Positions 30,829 through 39,932 of a stretch of 58,366 nt of DNA are shown piece after piece. The stretch lies in the IMG/VR virus record IMGVR_UViG_3300045965_000268, positions 1 to 58,366 of that record; one strand, given 5' to 3'. This DNA comes from a virus. The position numbers were made by a program, and so were the translations under genes. The stretch's first letter is position 1. Every line of letters begins with the position of its first letter. Under the pieces are notes generated by a model. The model did not search any database and had not been told where the DNA came from. It saw nothing but the letters and a program-made list of their open reading frames with translations.

Positions 30829-31838
30829 GGCGTACGGGTCACCGTCGCCACGGGACGCTGCACCTTGACGCGCTCCAGCTTCAGCAGATCCGGGACCTCA
30901 CGCCACGCCAGCGGCAGCGATGGCAGGGTCGCCTCCTCGTTCCACTGGAGCGGCAGATCCGCGAGCAGCTCGTCGACTTCCTCGATCCAGGTCAGCGGCA
31001 GGCTGATATCGAGCGGCACACGCTCGTCCCACGTAAGCGGGAGCGAGAGATCTGGGAGCAGCGTCTCGATCGGGAACGAGGCGCGCCGGATCATCCCGCT
31101 GAGCGTCTCCAGCGGCAGGCTGCGCCGCGTGGCGACGCCAGACAGCACCTCGACCGGCAGCGACGCCCGGCGCACTGTCGCCGGCTGACCCGCCTCGAAG
31201 TAGGCCACGATGCCCGTCACGAACGGGGAGCTGGGATTCGAAGCTGTCGTCCATTCGAAGAAGTTCGACCCGGCCGACGAGATGATCTTGTGCGCGGAAA
31301 GGATGCCCTGCACCGACGCCGTGGTCTGCTGGTTCACGACCTCGGTCCAGCCCCCCGCGGCCGTGAACGCGCCGGCCGCCGAGGCTTCCGAGGTCGCGAG
31401 CCCCATCAGGATCGCCTTCGGCTTGATCGTGGAGATCGACGGCGAGACGTGTGGCGTCCCGCCGGTCTGCGACTGCGCCGCTGACTGGTTGAAGCCCGGC
31501 ACGAACGCGCCGGCCGTATCCTGACCCGAGATCTCCGTCACGCCGAGCGACGGGTACTGAGCCGCGGTCAGCGTGAGCGTAAAGTTCTGATTCACCGTCC
31601 CTGGAATGTTGGTGTTGTACCGGGCCCGGATCCTGGTGTCGCCCGAGCCCGGCGTCTCAGCCAAAACCTCGGTCCAGGTCAGCGAGCCAGAGTCGGTGAA
31701 CGAGGAGAAGATCGCACCGCCAAAGTAGATCAACGCTGCGTGCAGCATGTTGCCCGCGGTCGTCGTCATGTTCGGCGTCGTAATGTTGGTGACCGCGTTC
31801 CCCTCAGCGTGGACTGAGCCGACGACGGCTAGGGCCAT
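30825..31838 (-). CDS. Virion protein with repeated LPLxW/E motifs
   Basis: 337 aa. The N-terminal 215 residues are a Thr/Gly-rich beta-sandwich of a type common in phage adhesins. The C-terminal 110 residues repeat short units: SLPLETLSG, SFPIETL, SLPLTWDE, SLPLTWIEE, DLPLQWNEE, SLPLAWRE. Such short-unit tails may form a beta-solenoid or bind partner proteins. Located in the tail operon. Confidence 0.55.
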   Translation of the reverse strand: MALAVVGSVHAEGNAVTNITTPNMTTTAGNMLHAALIYFGGAIFSSFTDSGSLTWTEVLAETPGSGDTRIRARYNTNIPGTVNQNFTLTLTAAQYPSLGVTEISGQDTAGAFVPGFNQSAAQSQTGGTPHVSPSISTIKPKAILMGLATSEASAAGAFTAAGGWTEVVNQQTTASVQGILSAHKIISSAGSNFFEWTTASNPSSPFVTGIVAYFEAGQPATVRRASLPVEVLSGVATRRSLPLETLSGMIRRASFPIETLLPDLSLPLTWDERVPLDISLPLTWIEEVDELLADLPLQWNEEATLPSLPLAWREVPDLLKLERVKVQRPVATVTRTP

Positions 31839-32272
31839 ACCGACTCCACGGGCCCCACGTCCTGGAGCTGGCCCGGCCCCACCAGATGACCGCTCCGGAT
31901 CCGCACCGCGGTCCTGATCGGCCCCGTAGCGACCAGGATGGCGCGCGCCTCGGTGCCCGGCGCGAAGCCCTGAGGCACCAGAGTGACACCGTCCGGTGAG
32001 GTCATACGTCCAGCGTTGATGCTCGCAACAGGAGGAATCAACGGCCGGCCCACACGATCGAGCGCGAGGCAGCCGATCCGGGTCGCCGACATGAAGAACT
32101 CTGGCATCGCGAGCGGATGTGTGCGGATCTCAATCTGCACACGCATCTCGACGGACGGGTCGCGGTGATCGTCAATGTCCCACTCGCACCAGAGCCGCGT
32201 GCCTTCGATCGGGGCCCAGCGAGAGACTTCTGCGCCGAAGAGCGTCTCCGTGTACCCGGTCTCGATGCTCAC
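31829..32272 (-). CDS. Tail-region structural protein
   Basis: 147 aa, GTG start overlapping the upstream stop. Beta-rich (VEMRVQIEIRTHPLAMPEFF, GTEARAILVATGPIRTAVRI) and compact. No family recognised; a minor tail protein by position. Confidence 0.5.
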   Translation of the reverse strand: MSIETGYTETLFGAEVSRWAPIEGTRLWCEWDIDDHRDPSVEMRVQIEIRTHPLAMPEFFMSATRIGCLALDRVGRPLIPPVASINAGRMTSPDGVTLVPQGFAPGTEARAILVATGPIRTAVRIRSGHLVGPGQLQDVGPVESVWP

Positions 32273-33249
32273 GCCGAGTTTCCGACGAGGTCGGGGAGGT
32301 ACGTCGTCTTCGTCGCCGCCAGCGCGACGGCCAGCGTGAGTTCGAGCCACACGCCTTGAGCTGCGCCGGCCGTCAGGGTCGCGCTGTTCGCCATATTTTT
32401 GTCGGCGCTGTCGAAGGTGATGCCGCCCGGCGCAACCTGGCGATTGTTGCCGCCACCGTTGGTGCCGGTATCGTCCAGCGTCGCCACGACGCCGAAGGCG
32501 ACGATCGTCGACGGGTCGCTGCCTTCCTTGACCTGAGCGGCGAGCAGCGCGAGCGTCGCGTGGCCGTTCTTCGCAAAGAGCTTCTCGTAATACTTCCGCG
32601 TCACGCCTCCCGTCGGATCGGCCGAAGCACCGTAGAACGGACGCCTGATCGTCGTGATCTCGTGCGGCGACTTGTCGAACACGCACCCGGGCGCAATCCG
32701 GAACGTCGAGGTGCCGTTCGGGTTCGTGCCCCAGTCCCGCGACACGTGAGCGACCTTCGTGGAGCCGACGTAGTCGATGATCTGGCGGATCTGCCCGGAG
32801 CCCGTGCCGCCGGTGAGACGGATCACCTGGCCGTTGTAGAAGTCGTCGGTGCCCGAGGCGCTCGCGTCGAGCGTGATGGTGTCAGCCGCGCCGGCTTGCG
32901 CGGTGTTGGAGCGTGTCGCGGTCTGATGCTCCACCGCCACGTCGCCCGTCGTGGTCGCCGACTTGATCAGCTTCATCAGCCGATCCATCGTCGCCGCGTA
33001 CGTGACCGCCGTCGTACCGTTCAGCGTCTTGACCTCGTTGAGGATGGCGCCCGACGCCGCCCGGTAGTGAATCGTCACCGTCTGCGTCGTATCGCCAGCG
33101 GCCGACGAGATCACCTGCACGAGCCCGTTGCAGTCGATGAACTCCGGCTTCGTCGCTGTCGCGATAGCTCCGCCGATCGCGAGCGTCGCCTCGTCCTCGG
33201 GCATGACCGCCGATCCGTACCAGCGCAGATCCTTCTGAAGGACAGGCAT
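32269..33249 (-). CDS. Minor tail protein with shared Gly-rich domain
   Basis: 326 aa. Residues about 118-190 (TAQAGAADTITLDASASGTD, DFYNGQVIRLTGGTGSGQIR, QIIDYVGSTKV) closely match a block in the neighbouring 317-aa protein, so a domain has been duplicated between adjacent genes. The remainder is beta-rich. Virion structural role by composition and position. Confidence 0.55.
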   Translation of the reverse strand: MPVLQKDLRWYGSAVMPEDEATLAIGGAIATATKPEFIDCNGLVQVISSAAGDTTQTVTIHYRAASGAILNEVKTLNGTTAVTYAATMDRLMKLIKSATTTGDVAVEHQTATRSNTAQAGAADTITLDASASGTDDFYNGQVIRLTGGTGSGQIRQIIDYVGSTKVAHVSRDWGTNPNGTSTFRIAPGCVFDKSPHEITTIRRPFYGASADPTGGVTRKYYEKLFAKNGHATLALLAAQVKEGSDPSTIVAFGVVATLDDTGTNGGGNNRQVAPGGITFDSADKNMANSATLTAGAAQGVWLELTLAVALAATKTTYLPDLVGNSA

Positions 33250-33252
33250 CGG

Positions 33253-34206
33253 TTAACTCTCCACGTGTCGGATCAACGCCGTTCGGGGATTGCCCGACTC
33301 CGCAGCCCCGGCTGGCGGAACGATGTTCAGCCAGAACGCTCGCTGCTGACCGATCGGCAACGTCCCGATCGTGAGGTCGGACGTCGCGAGCGCCGGAGGC
33401 ACGCCATAGGTCGGAGAGGGCCCGCCGGTCGTGTTCGCCGTCGGCAGCGCGCCGGCACCGACCGCACCGCCGGTGTCGATGTACTGCGTCACCTGGCCCA
33501 GCGTGGCGCGCAGCTTCGAACCGGTGTAGTCGCCCTGCACCGTGGTCCGGTACACCTTGATGCCCGTCGACGCCGGAGAGCTGCTGTTCGTCCAATCGAG
33601 CTGCACACGCTGAGTCGCGGTCACGCTCGCCACGACCTCGACGCTGCCCGTCGTCTCCCCGGCGGCGTTCGTCCCCGTGATCCGGTAGTAGATCGTCGTC
33701 GGCGAGCCCCAGGTCCCGGAGCCCGACAGGATCGTGACGGTGACGCCGAACGGAGGCATGACCGTTGCCGTGTCGAGACCGATCCGCACGCGCGTGTGGC
33801 CGTCCGACGCTCCGTCTTGTGCGATCTTCGCCAGGACACTCCCCAGGGACCGGTCCGAGGTGTTCTCCACGAAGATCTTCTGCGCTCCGTGCACGCGGAA
33901 CACCGACGTCCCGTTCGGCGTCGGGCTGAAGGTGCCGCCGACCGTGGCGACCCTCGTCGAGCCGACGTAGTCGGTGATCTGCTGCGCCGCCTGGCCCGAG
34001 CCGGTACCCGACGTGATCGAGATAAAGAGCCCGTTGTAATGGTCGTCCTCGGAGCTGGCCCCGGCATCGAGGGTGATCGTCGTCGACGACCCGGCTTGCG
34101 CCGTCCCGCTGCGGTCCGTCTCCTTCCCCGAGATCTGCTCGGTGATCGTCGGGCTGGAGAGCACCGCGTTGCCCGTCTTATCCCACCAGCGAATCGAGAC
34201 GGCCAT
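33253..34206 (-). CDS. Minor tail protein with Fn3-like and shared domains
   Basis: 317 aa. An early block (TAQAGSSTTITLDAGASSED, DHYNGLFISITSGTGSGQAA, QQITDYVGSTRV) is shared with the next gene. It is followed by a fibronectin-III-like segment (TIYYRITGTNAAGETTGSVE, STGIKVYRTTVQG). Such domains decorate siphovirus tail tubes. Structural role inferred. Confidence 0.6.
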   Translation of the reverse strand: MAVSIRWWDKTGNAVLSSPTITEQISGKETDRSGTAQAGSSTTITLDAGASSEDDHYNGLFISITSGTGSGQAAQQITDYVGSTRVATVGGTFSPTPNGTSVFRVHGAQKIFVENTSDRSLGSVLAKIAQDGASDGHTRVRIGLDTATVMPPFGVTVTILSGSGTWGSPTTIYYRITGTNAAGETTGSVEVVASVTATQRVQLDWTNSSSPASTGIKVYRTTVQGDYTGSKLRATLGQVTQYIDTGGAVGAGALPTANTTGGPSPTYGVPPALATSDLTIGTLPIGQQRAFWLNIVPPAGAAESGNPRTALIRHVES

Positions 34207-34622
34207 TACGCCCCCGCGTACGCAACACCCCGGAGGGTGCGCAGCTCTGTTACCTGGAGCGACATCGACCAGCGATAGAGGAGAGAGTCGTCTTCACGAC
34301 GACCGATGAAGGTCTCGACAGCCCGGAACAGCGTGATGTACCCGTCGTAATCCGAGCCTTCCCAGTCCACCACTGCGACCGGCGTCGCACTCACGACGAG
34401 CGCGTCGAGCAGCTTCACCGTCGGGAAGTCGATGTACTGCTCCCCGGAATCGATCTCGACGGTCATGTCCTTCTTGAAGCGCCCGAAGTGTTGAATCACC
34501 ACGTCGCCGCCCAGCACCGGATCCACGCTATAGCGCTTCGGCCAGCTCTTGATGTACGTCGTTGGATCGCACGGCACCGCGACGCCACCGATCGTCAGAT
34601 GCCCGATGTTGGGGATCGTCAT
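34206..34622 (-). CDS. Minor tail protein after tape measure
   Basis: 138 aa: IPNIGHLTIGGVAVPCDPTT, YIKSWPKRYSV, VIQHFGRFKKDMTVEIDSGE. Compact beta-rich protein directly after the tape measure gene, the position of distal-tail-type or small minor tail proteins. No catalytic motif. Confidence 0.55.
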   Translation of the reverse strand: MTIPNIGHLTIGGVAVPCDPTTYIKSWPKRYSVDPVLGGDVVIQHFGRFKKDMTVEIDSGEQYIDFPTVKLLDALVVSATPVAVVDWEGSDYDGYITLFRAVETFIGRREDDSLLYRWSMSLQVTELRTLRGVAYAGA

Positions 34623-37420
34623 CCGCGGACGACCTCAAGATCCTGAGCGATAAAGTCGGAGACCTGATCCGCGAAGCTCCTGGCGATGCGCGTCTTGCTA
34701 TCGCTGACGAGCCTCTCGATCTGCACGAGACCGCTCTGCACGGCATCGACGGCACGCGAGACATCGTCCGCGCCAATCCCGAGGCTCGACCGCGGACCGA
34801 TGAGTCGCTGCCGAAGTTCCTCACCGGTCGGCACATTGGTAGGACCGGGCAATGAATCGATGTAATCCATGTCCGCTTGACGCTGGCGCGCCTTCCTGGA
34901 CGTCAGATCGATGCCAAGGTTGTAGTACGCCTCGGTCGCGTTGAAGCCGCGATCAGGCGCGATGTTCGGGTCAGCGTAGTAGAGCCCGAGCCGAGTGCTC
35001 GGGTCGATCCGAGTTCCTCGGATCGCATCGCCGACGTTGTCGACGAACATGCCGGTCAGCGACCCGAACGCGTTATTCGTCGCGGCGCCGGGCCCGCCGG
35101 CAAGATCGAGGCGCTCGAAGAACGACTGCCGCCCGACCGCCTGGATCAGCGCGGCACGGTTCACGCGCCCACCGATGTTGTACTTGTTGAGAACGTTCTG
35201 ATCCCGCTGCCGGGTCCGGGAGACATCCTTGTCGACGTCGGAACGGCTGACCGTGTCGGAGCTAGACATACCGAGAAGTTCGCCGAGAAATCCGCGCGCC
35301 TCGTCGCGCTGCTGGCGCGTCAGCTCTGCGACTCTCCTCAGCGCGTCGATCTGAAGCTGCGAGCCTCGCGCCACGATCGCCACACGCTGACGCTGCACCG
35401 CGATCTCGTCCTGAATGCTCGCCTGGCCGAGCGCTTTCCTGAACTCCAGGTTGTCCTCAATGAGCTGCCGCTCCAGCCGATCCGCTTCCTTCAACGCCTC
35501 GAACCGCTCCTCGTACGAGCGGGAGCGATCCTCTTCAGAGACCGCCAGGGCCCGAGTGATCTGCTCCTCTACCGTCTTCCGCCCGAGGGCCACATCGGTC
35601 GCGAACAATCGATCCCTGAACTCGTTCGTCTTCTTGATCTCTTCGAGGATCGCGGCCGTGACGTCCTTCTGGATCTGGAGCACCTCCTTCGCCGTCTGCT
35701 CCGAGATCCGCTTTCGCTCCGCCGCCGCGTCTCGATGCACGTCGGTAATCTGGCGCTCGGCCGCCTCGACCTGGCCCTTCAGCTCCTCGACTCGGATCTG
35801 GCGCGACTCCTTCGTGCCCTCTGTCGACTTCTCCGTGATCGCGATCTCGGCGTTCAGCCCCTTGATCTGCTCGCGGATGCCGGCGATCGTCTGCTCGGCC
35901 GAGATGTCGACCTGGCCGAGCCGCCGCGCCTCGCGCGCCGCCAGCTCGAAGCGGCCCACACGACCCGCCAGGGCCCGCGCCCGCCGCGCCGCGAGGACGG
36001 ACGGCGGGGTGATCTCCCGCTTCGGTCCGGCGACCGACGGAGGCGTTTCCCGGAACGGCTGCCCCTCGGCCCGATCCAGCTCGTCCCGGTTCGCTGGCCC
36101 TGGCGTCTCGCCGAACACCCTCTTCGACACCGCGTTCCCGAAAATGATCCGGGTCAACAGACGCGCTATCCCGGTCGCCCCACCTTGCGCCAGATCACGC
36201 TCAGCGTTGTCGATGCCCTGGCGAATGAACTCCGCGAGGTCGGCCCCGAACTTCACGCTCGCGGTCGCAGGGATCTCGAAGAGCGACCCGATCCGGAGCT
36301 TGATCTTCTCCAACTCCGCCCCGAGGCGCTTGAACTCCTCGCCCGTGGTCTGCGTGATCTGCTTGAAGCCTCGATCGACCGCGCCAGGCGCCTCGGCCCC
36401 GAACTTCTTGGCATTCTCCGTGAGCGTCTTCAGCTCGTCGTTGAGGAGCTTCATCACCGCGATACGGTTCCGGCCCGTGACGCCGAACTCGGACAGACGC
36501 TCCGGCGACAGCTCGCCGTTGACGTCCGTCGCCGCCTGCTTGATCGCCTGGAGGATGCCAACCAGGGGCCCGTACTGCCTCTTCAGCGCGTCGACGTCGA
36601 CGCCGCGATCGACGAACTTCTGCTGCGCCACGGCGAGGTTCTGAAAGAGCGTCAGGAGCGCCTGAACGTTCTTCTTGGGATCGCTGCCGGCGATCTGACC
36701 CAGCGTCACCAGCGTGGCGCCCAGCTCGTTCAACGTGACACCGGACTCTGACGCCGCGTCGGCGAGTCGCGGAAACGTCGTCACCAGCTCCTCGACGCTC
36801 CCGCCTCCGTTCTTCATGATCGTGAAGAGCGCGTCGGTGATCGTCGCCGCCCGATCCGCCTTCACTCCGAAGCTGTCCATGAGCGACCCGAGCGCCTCGA
36901 CAGCCTGCTCCGGCGTCGCCCCGGAGACCTTCGCGAAGGCGGCCGCGATCCGGGTCATCTCCAGCGCGACCTTCGGGTCGGCCGAGTCGAGCAGCGCCTT
37001 GCGGAACGTCGGCAGCAGCTCCGTCGTACTCCCCAGGCGTGCGTCGAGGCCCTTCAGTCCCTTCTCAACCGCCTGGATCTGGCTCGGGTACTCGGACAGG
37101 AACACCCGGCTCTTCGCGAACTCGTCCGAGAACCGGATCGCCGCCTTCGTGCTCAGCGCGATGCCGCCGGCCGCCGCCGTCGCCGCAGCCCCGACCAGGG
37201 TGAAGCCCCGGGCCACGCCGCCGAGTTGAGCCCCGAGCAGGTTCGCCGCCTGCCCCGCCTCGCCGAACGTCCGCTTCAGGCCGGCGCCAAAGCTTCCCTC
37301 CAGGCTCTTCGCCGCGTCGACAGCCCGCTTCTCCATCTCGCGGAAGTCGGCGACGACCTGAGCCTTCCCCTCGGTCCGGATCTTCGCGAGCAGCTCGAAG
37401 AGCGTGACAGCCGCAGCCAT
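34619..37420 (-). CDS. Tail tape measure protein
   Basis: 933 aa, largely helical with long coiled coils (EMEKRAVDAAKSLEGSFGAG, then ERQITDVHRDAAAERKRISE) and a hydrophobic Ala/Gly segment (GAAATAAAGGIALSTKAAIR) near residue 80-100. N-terminal half has the phage-tail TMP pattern (EQAVEALGSLMDSFGVKADR). By the usual length rule the tail would be roughly 140 nm. Located after two small chaperone-type genes, as in other siphoviruses. Confidence 0.9.
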   Translation of the reverse strand: MAAAVTLFELLAKIRTEGKAQVVADFREMEKRAVDAAKSLEGSFGAGLKRTFGEAGQAANLLGAQLGGVARGFTLVGAAATAAAGGIALSTKAAIRFSDEFAKSRVFLSEYPSQIQAVEKGLKGLDARLGSTTELLPTFRKALLDSADPKVALEMTRIAAAFAKVSGATPEQAVEALGSLMDSFGVKADRAATITDALFTIMKNGGGSVEELVTTFPRLADAASESGVTLNELGATLVTLGQIAGSDPKKNVQALLTLFQNLAVAQQKFVDRGVDVDALKRQYGPLVGILQAIKQAATDVNGELSPERLSEFGVTGRNRIAVMKLLNDELKTLTENAKKFGAEAPGAVDRGFKQITQTTGEEFKRLGAELEKIKLRIGSLFEIPATASVKFGADLAEFIRQGIDNAERDLAQGGATGIARLLTRIIFGNAVSKRVFGETPGPANRDELDRAEGQPFRETPPSVAGPKREITPPSVLAARRARALAGRVGRFELAAREARRLGQVDISAEQTIAGIREQIKGLNAEIAITEKSTEGTKESRQIRVEELKGQVEAAERQITDVHRDAAAERKRISEQTAKEVLQIQKDVTAAILEEIKKTNEFRDRLFATDVALGRKTVEEQITRALAVSEEDRSRSYEERFEALKEADRLERQLIEDNLEFRKALGQASIQDEIAVQRQRVAIVARGSQLQIDALRRVAELTRQQRDEARGFLGELLGMSSSDTVSRSDVDKDVSRTRQRDQNVLNKYNIGGRVNRAALIQAVGRQSFFERLDLAGGPGAATNNAFGSLTGMFVDNVGDAIRGTRIDPSTRLGLYYADPNIAPDRGFNATEAYYNLGIDLTSRKARQRQADMDYIDSLPGPTNVPTGEELRQRLIGPRSSLGIGADDVSRAVDAVQSGLVQIERLVSDSKTRIARSFADQVSDFIAQDLEVVRG

Positions 37421-37650
37421 CAGCCGATCCGGCTCCGCATCAGCATCTCGTCACGGGACAGCGCTCGCTTCGGCACCGGCTCGATCCCGGCCGCCCTCTG
37501 CCAACCCTCGATGATCCGGCGACGCTGCCGCTGGCCCGACGCGGTCATCCCGATCTGCGACAGGCTCATGATGGTCGCCAGGCGCAGCGACTCCTCGGCT
37601 TGCATGGCCGGGATCTGAGCCGCGTAGCGCGCCGTGAGGCGAACGCTCAT
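37420..37650 (-). CDS. Second tail assembly chaperone-like protein
   Basis: 76 aa, helical (RLATIMSLSQIGMTASGQRQ), ATGA-coupled to the gene before and abutting the tape measure gene. This is the place of the gpT part of the G/GT chaperone pair. I see no clear slippery heptamer at the junction, so separate translation by coupling is more likely than frameshifting. Confidence 0.6.
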   Translation of the reverse strand: MSVRLTARYAAQIPAMQAEESLRLATIMSLSQIGMTASGQRQRRRIIEGWQRAAGIEPVPKRALSRDEMLMRSRIG

Positions 37651-38060
37651 CCGGCCAAGCTCGGAGGGTTGCCAGCCGAAGAATCGCCCGACGATGGCTC
37701 GCTGGCGGATGATCCCGCGCCGCCGCCGGGCGCCGGAGGGCCCTGAGCTGGCACGTTCGCGAGCTGGAGGAGCCGGCCCCGGATCCGCTCCCGCTTGTGC
37801 ATCGTGAGCCCGAGGAGGACGTCCTCGGGGATCGGGCAGAGGAGCCGGATCTGCTCGACCTGGAGCTTCTTCAGCTCATCGAGCGTCGCCGCGGCCGCGA
37901 TCTGGAGGTCGAGACGGATGAAGTGATCAGAGTCGTCGTTCGACAGGTCCGCGAAGTGCCCCGCGTCGTAGACCGTGCCCTCGACCTTGATCCGCCCGGC
38001 GCGAATCGGCACCAGGGCATCGATGTCCTCGTACCACTCTTCTCGATCGTCCCCTGCCAT
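37647..38060 (-). CDS. Tail assembly chaperone-like protein
   Basis: 137 aa from ATG 38060 (GAGGTGAG site 5 nt upstream; an earlier GTG at 38066 is possible). LVPIRAGRIKVEGTVYDAGH, then DHFIRLDLQIAAAATLDELK and a low-complexity Gly/Ser/Pro tail match the layout of gpG-type chaperones upstream of tape measure genes. Confidence 0.6.
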   Translation of the reverse strand: MAGDDREEWYEDIDALVPIRAGRIKVEGTVYDAGHFADLSNDDSDHFIRLDLQIAAAATLDELKKLQVEQIRLLCPIPEDVLLGLTMHKRERIRGRLLQLANVPAQGPPAPGGGAGSSASEPSSGDSSAGNPPSLAG

Positions 38061-38165
38061 CGCCACTCACCTCGTTCGCACGCATCGGGTGATCCGCGGG
38101 ACTCGCTGCCGCTCGCACGAACGGCGCTGCGCGAGCCCGCGGGGCCCGGCCACGGGGCGGCCGGA

Positions 38166-39062
38166 TTACAACGTCGGTTGACCGAGGAAATAGAGCCGGT
38201 TCGACACCGAGTCCGGGAAGATCTGGTACGTGGTCGGGATGCCCTGCTGCACCTCGGACGAGAACGTGAAGGGGAACTCGCCCGCGGCCGGCGCCGCGAG
38301 AGGGATGATGATCGTCCGCTCCAAGTCCGGCGTCTCCGCCTGACCGACGAGCGGCACGATTTTCAATTGCAGCGCCAGTGACCGCATCGACGAGCCGACC
38401 TGAGGGCCGACGTCGAGGCGCCGGACCGTCGAGGATTGCTCGAAGAGCAGCGCGTTCGCCGTCGCCCGCTTGAAGTTCTCGAACGTGATCTCCGCCATCG
38501 TGAAGCTGAGCTGCGCCGAGCCGCCGCGGACGAACGTGTTCCGCGGGATCGAGCCGGTCTGCGCCGCGAAGACGTCGATCGTGTCCGTCACGGTACGCAG
38601 CGTGACCTCGCCCAGCAGACCTCCGAGGAAGGTCTCGACCGGCGTGTCCGATCCGCCAGTCAGCGGCGCTGCCGCGAGAGCGATCACGACACCCGACCCG
38701 TCGTCGCCCGTCTTCCTGGTCGCCGTCACCAGTGCGGCCGCCGCCGGGCTGGTATTGATCGCCGCGATGATCTGATCCGCCGTGCTGGTGATCACCGACG
38801 CCGTCCGAGCCGCCGTGACGTTGATCACCGCTGTCGTCGCCGGAGTCCCGCTCACGGCCACGCTGAGCGTCGCCGTGCCTGTGCCGCCGAGGATGGCGAG
38901 CTGGATGTTGTTGCCCTGGGCACCCCGATAAATGTCCGTGGCCCGGACCGTGAGGTCGTTGTTCGTGCCGGTCAGCGTCGTCGACAGCGACGCTCTCGGC
39001 TTCTCGAAGATGTAAAGGTTGGCCGGAGCTACCAGCAGCTTGTCATCCTGAATCGTAGGCAT
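38166..39062 (-). CDS. Major tail (tube) protein with inserted domain
   Basis: 298 aa. The tube-type core (DKLLVAPANLYIFEKPRA ... ETFLGGLLGEVTLRTVTDT, MAEITFENFKRATANALLFE) is interrupted at about residues 35-138 by a domain with GNNIQLAILGGTGTATLSVA, then TADQIIAAINTSPAAAALVT and PLTGGSDT, a module also known from tail sheath and tube proteins of other phages. Position upstream of the chaperones supports the call. Confidence 0.75.
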   Translation of the reverse strand: MPTIQDDKLLVAPANLYIFEKPRASLSTTLTGTNNDLTVRATDIYRGAQGNNIQLAILGGTGTATLSVAVSGTPATTAVINVTAARTASVITSTADQIIAAINTSPAAAALVTATRKTGDDGSGVVIALAAAPLTGGSDTPVETFLGGLLGEVTLRTVTDTIDVFAAQTGSIPRNTFVRGGSAQLSFTMAEITFENFKRATANALLFEQSSTVRRLDVGPQVGSSMRSLALQLKIVPLVGQAETPDLERTIIIPLAAPAAGEFPFTFSSEVQQGIPTTYQIFPDSVSNRLYFLGQPTL

Positions 39063-39073
39063 CCGTCCCCCCT

Positions 39074-39529
39074 TTAGGTCAGCTCGAAGGCGAGCAGGCG
39101 AAACTCCAGCGTCTTACGAGACACGTCGCCCTCTTCGGCAACGTCGTCGCGGTCCGCGATCAACGACAGGTAGTCAATCCGCGCCTGCCCCGAGGGCAGG
39201 GGGAGCGGTTGCTCGTGCAGCACCGCTTGAACGCGCACGGCGAGGCGCTCCGCCTCATCCACATCCCGGGCCCAGACATCGATCTGATAGATCCGGTCCA
39301 GGAGCGGGATCCGCGGCGTCGTCCTCGCCCCGAAGTCGGAGAGCGTCACGACCGGCAGCACGGCGAGATTGATCCGCACCGGCCGCAAATAGATGCGGTT
39401 GCCGGCGAGCGCCGCGAGCCCGACGTCGTTCAACAGCCGAGTCACGATCGCCTCACGGAGCGCCGTGAGCGTCGGGACGCGCTCGATGACCTCGATCGGG
39501 AACGACGCGCTCCGGATGACGTCCGACAC
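39074..39529 (-). CDS. Tail terminator/completion protein
   Basis: 151 aa from GTG 39529. LREAIVTRLLNDVGLAALAG, NRIYLRPVRINLAVLPVVTL, IYQIDVWARDVDEAERLAVR is the DUF3168-like tail-completion pattern. It sits between the gp10-like and tail-tube genes, the canonical place of the protein that caps the tail tube. Confidence 0.75.
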   Translation of the reverse strand: MSDVIRSASFPIEVIERVPTLTALREAIVTRLLNDVGLAALAGNRIYLRPVRINLAVLPVVTLSDFGARTTPRIPLLDRIYQIDVWARDVDEAERLAVRVQAVLHEQPLPLPSGQARIDYLSLIADRDDVAEEGDVSRKTLEFRLLAFELT

Positions 39530-39531
39530 GG

Positions 39532-39930
39532 CTACCCGACTCCGAGCTTCATCTGCCGCAGCCTCGGGAGCGCCCTCAGGAGCGAGGGCCGGAAGTGCGG
39601 CCGCGGCGCCATCCTCGACGTCCCGAACTCCAGCCAACGGCCGACCTTCATCGGCGTGCCGACGATCCCTTCCCAGCCCGTCGCACCGCGCTGCACCAGA
39701 TAGGTGATCGAGGCTCGATACACACCGGTGTCGACGGCCGGAAACTGACCCGGCGCCGAGGCGCGGTGAAACCGCTTACCGCGCCGGTAGAACCGACCCG
39801 TCGGCCGTGCGTCCGAGATGCCGCGCACGATCTCGGACTGGAGGAGAATCGAGCCCTGGGTCACGGCTCGCTTCTCGCTCTCGTCGAGCCGGCGCAGTAC
39901 GTTCTTGATGTGCGAGATCAGGGTCGCCAC
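39532..39930 (-). CDS. HK97 gp10-like tail component
   Basis: 132 aa from GTG 39930. SEIVRGISDARPTGRFYRRG, FPAVDTGVYRASITYLVQRG, VGTPMKVGRWLEFGTSRMAP, RPHFRPSL is the typical HK97-gp10 signature (GRWLEFGT...PRPHFRPA). It is a neck/tail completion factor in the standard order. Confidence 0.85.
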   Translation of the reverse strand: MATLISHIKNVLRRLDESEKRAVTQGSILLQSEIVRGISDARPTGRFYRRGKRFHRASAPGQFPAVDTGVYRASITYLVQRGATGWEGIVGTPMKVGRWLEFGTSRMAPRPHFRPSLLRALPRLRQMKLGVG

Positions 39931-39932
39931 GC

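Noticed and set aside
29104-31188. 694-codon plus-strand frame
   Set aside because: Shadow of the baseplate genes; no plausible protein features.
32119-34278. 719-codon plus-strand frame over the tail genes
   Set aside because: Same shadow effect; Arg-rich low-quality composition and no ribosome site. The minus-strand frames share recognisable domains.
34877-36751. 624-codon plus-strand frame
   Set aside because: Shadow of the tape measure gene; composition is reverse-complement coiled-coil codons.
37420-38060. Programmed frameshift between the two tail chaperones
   Set aside because: No X-XXY-YYZ slippery heptamer seen near the junction, and an ATGA overlap explains translation of the second gene.
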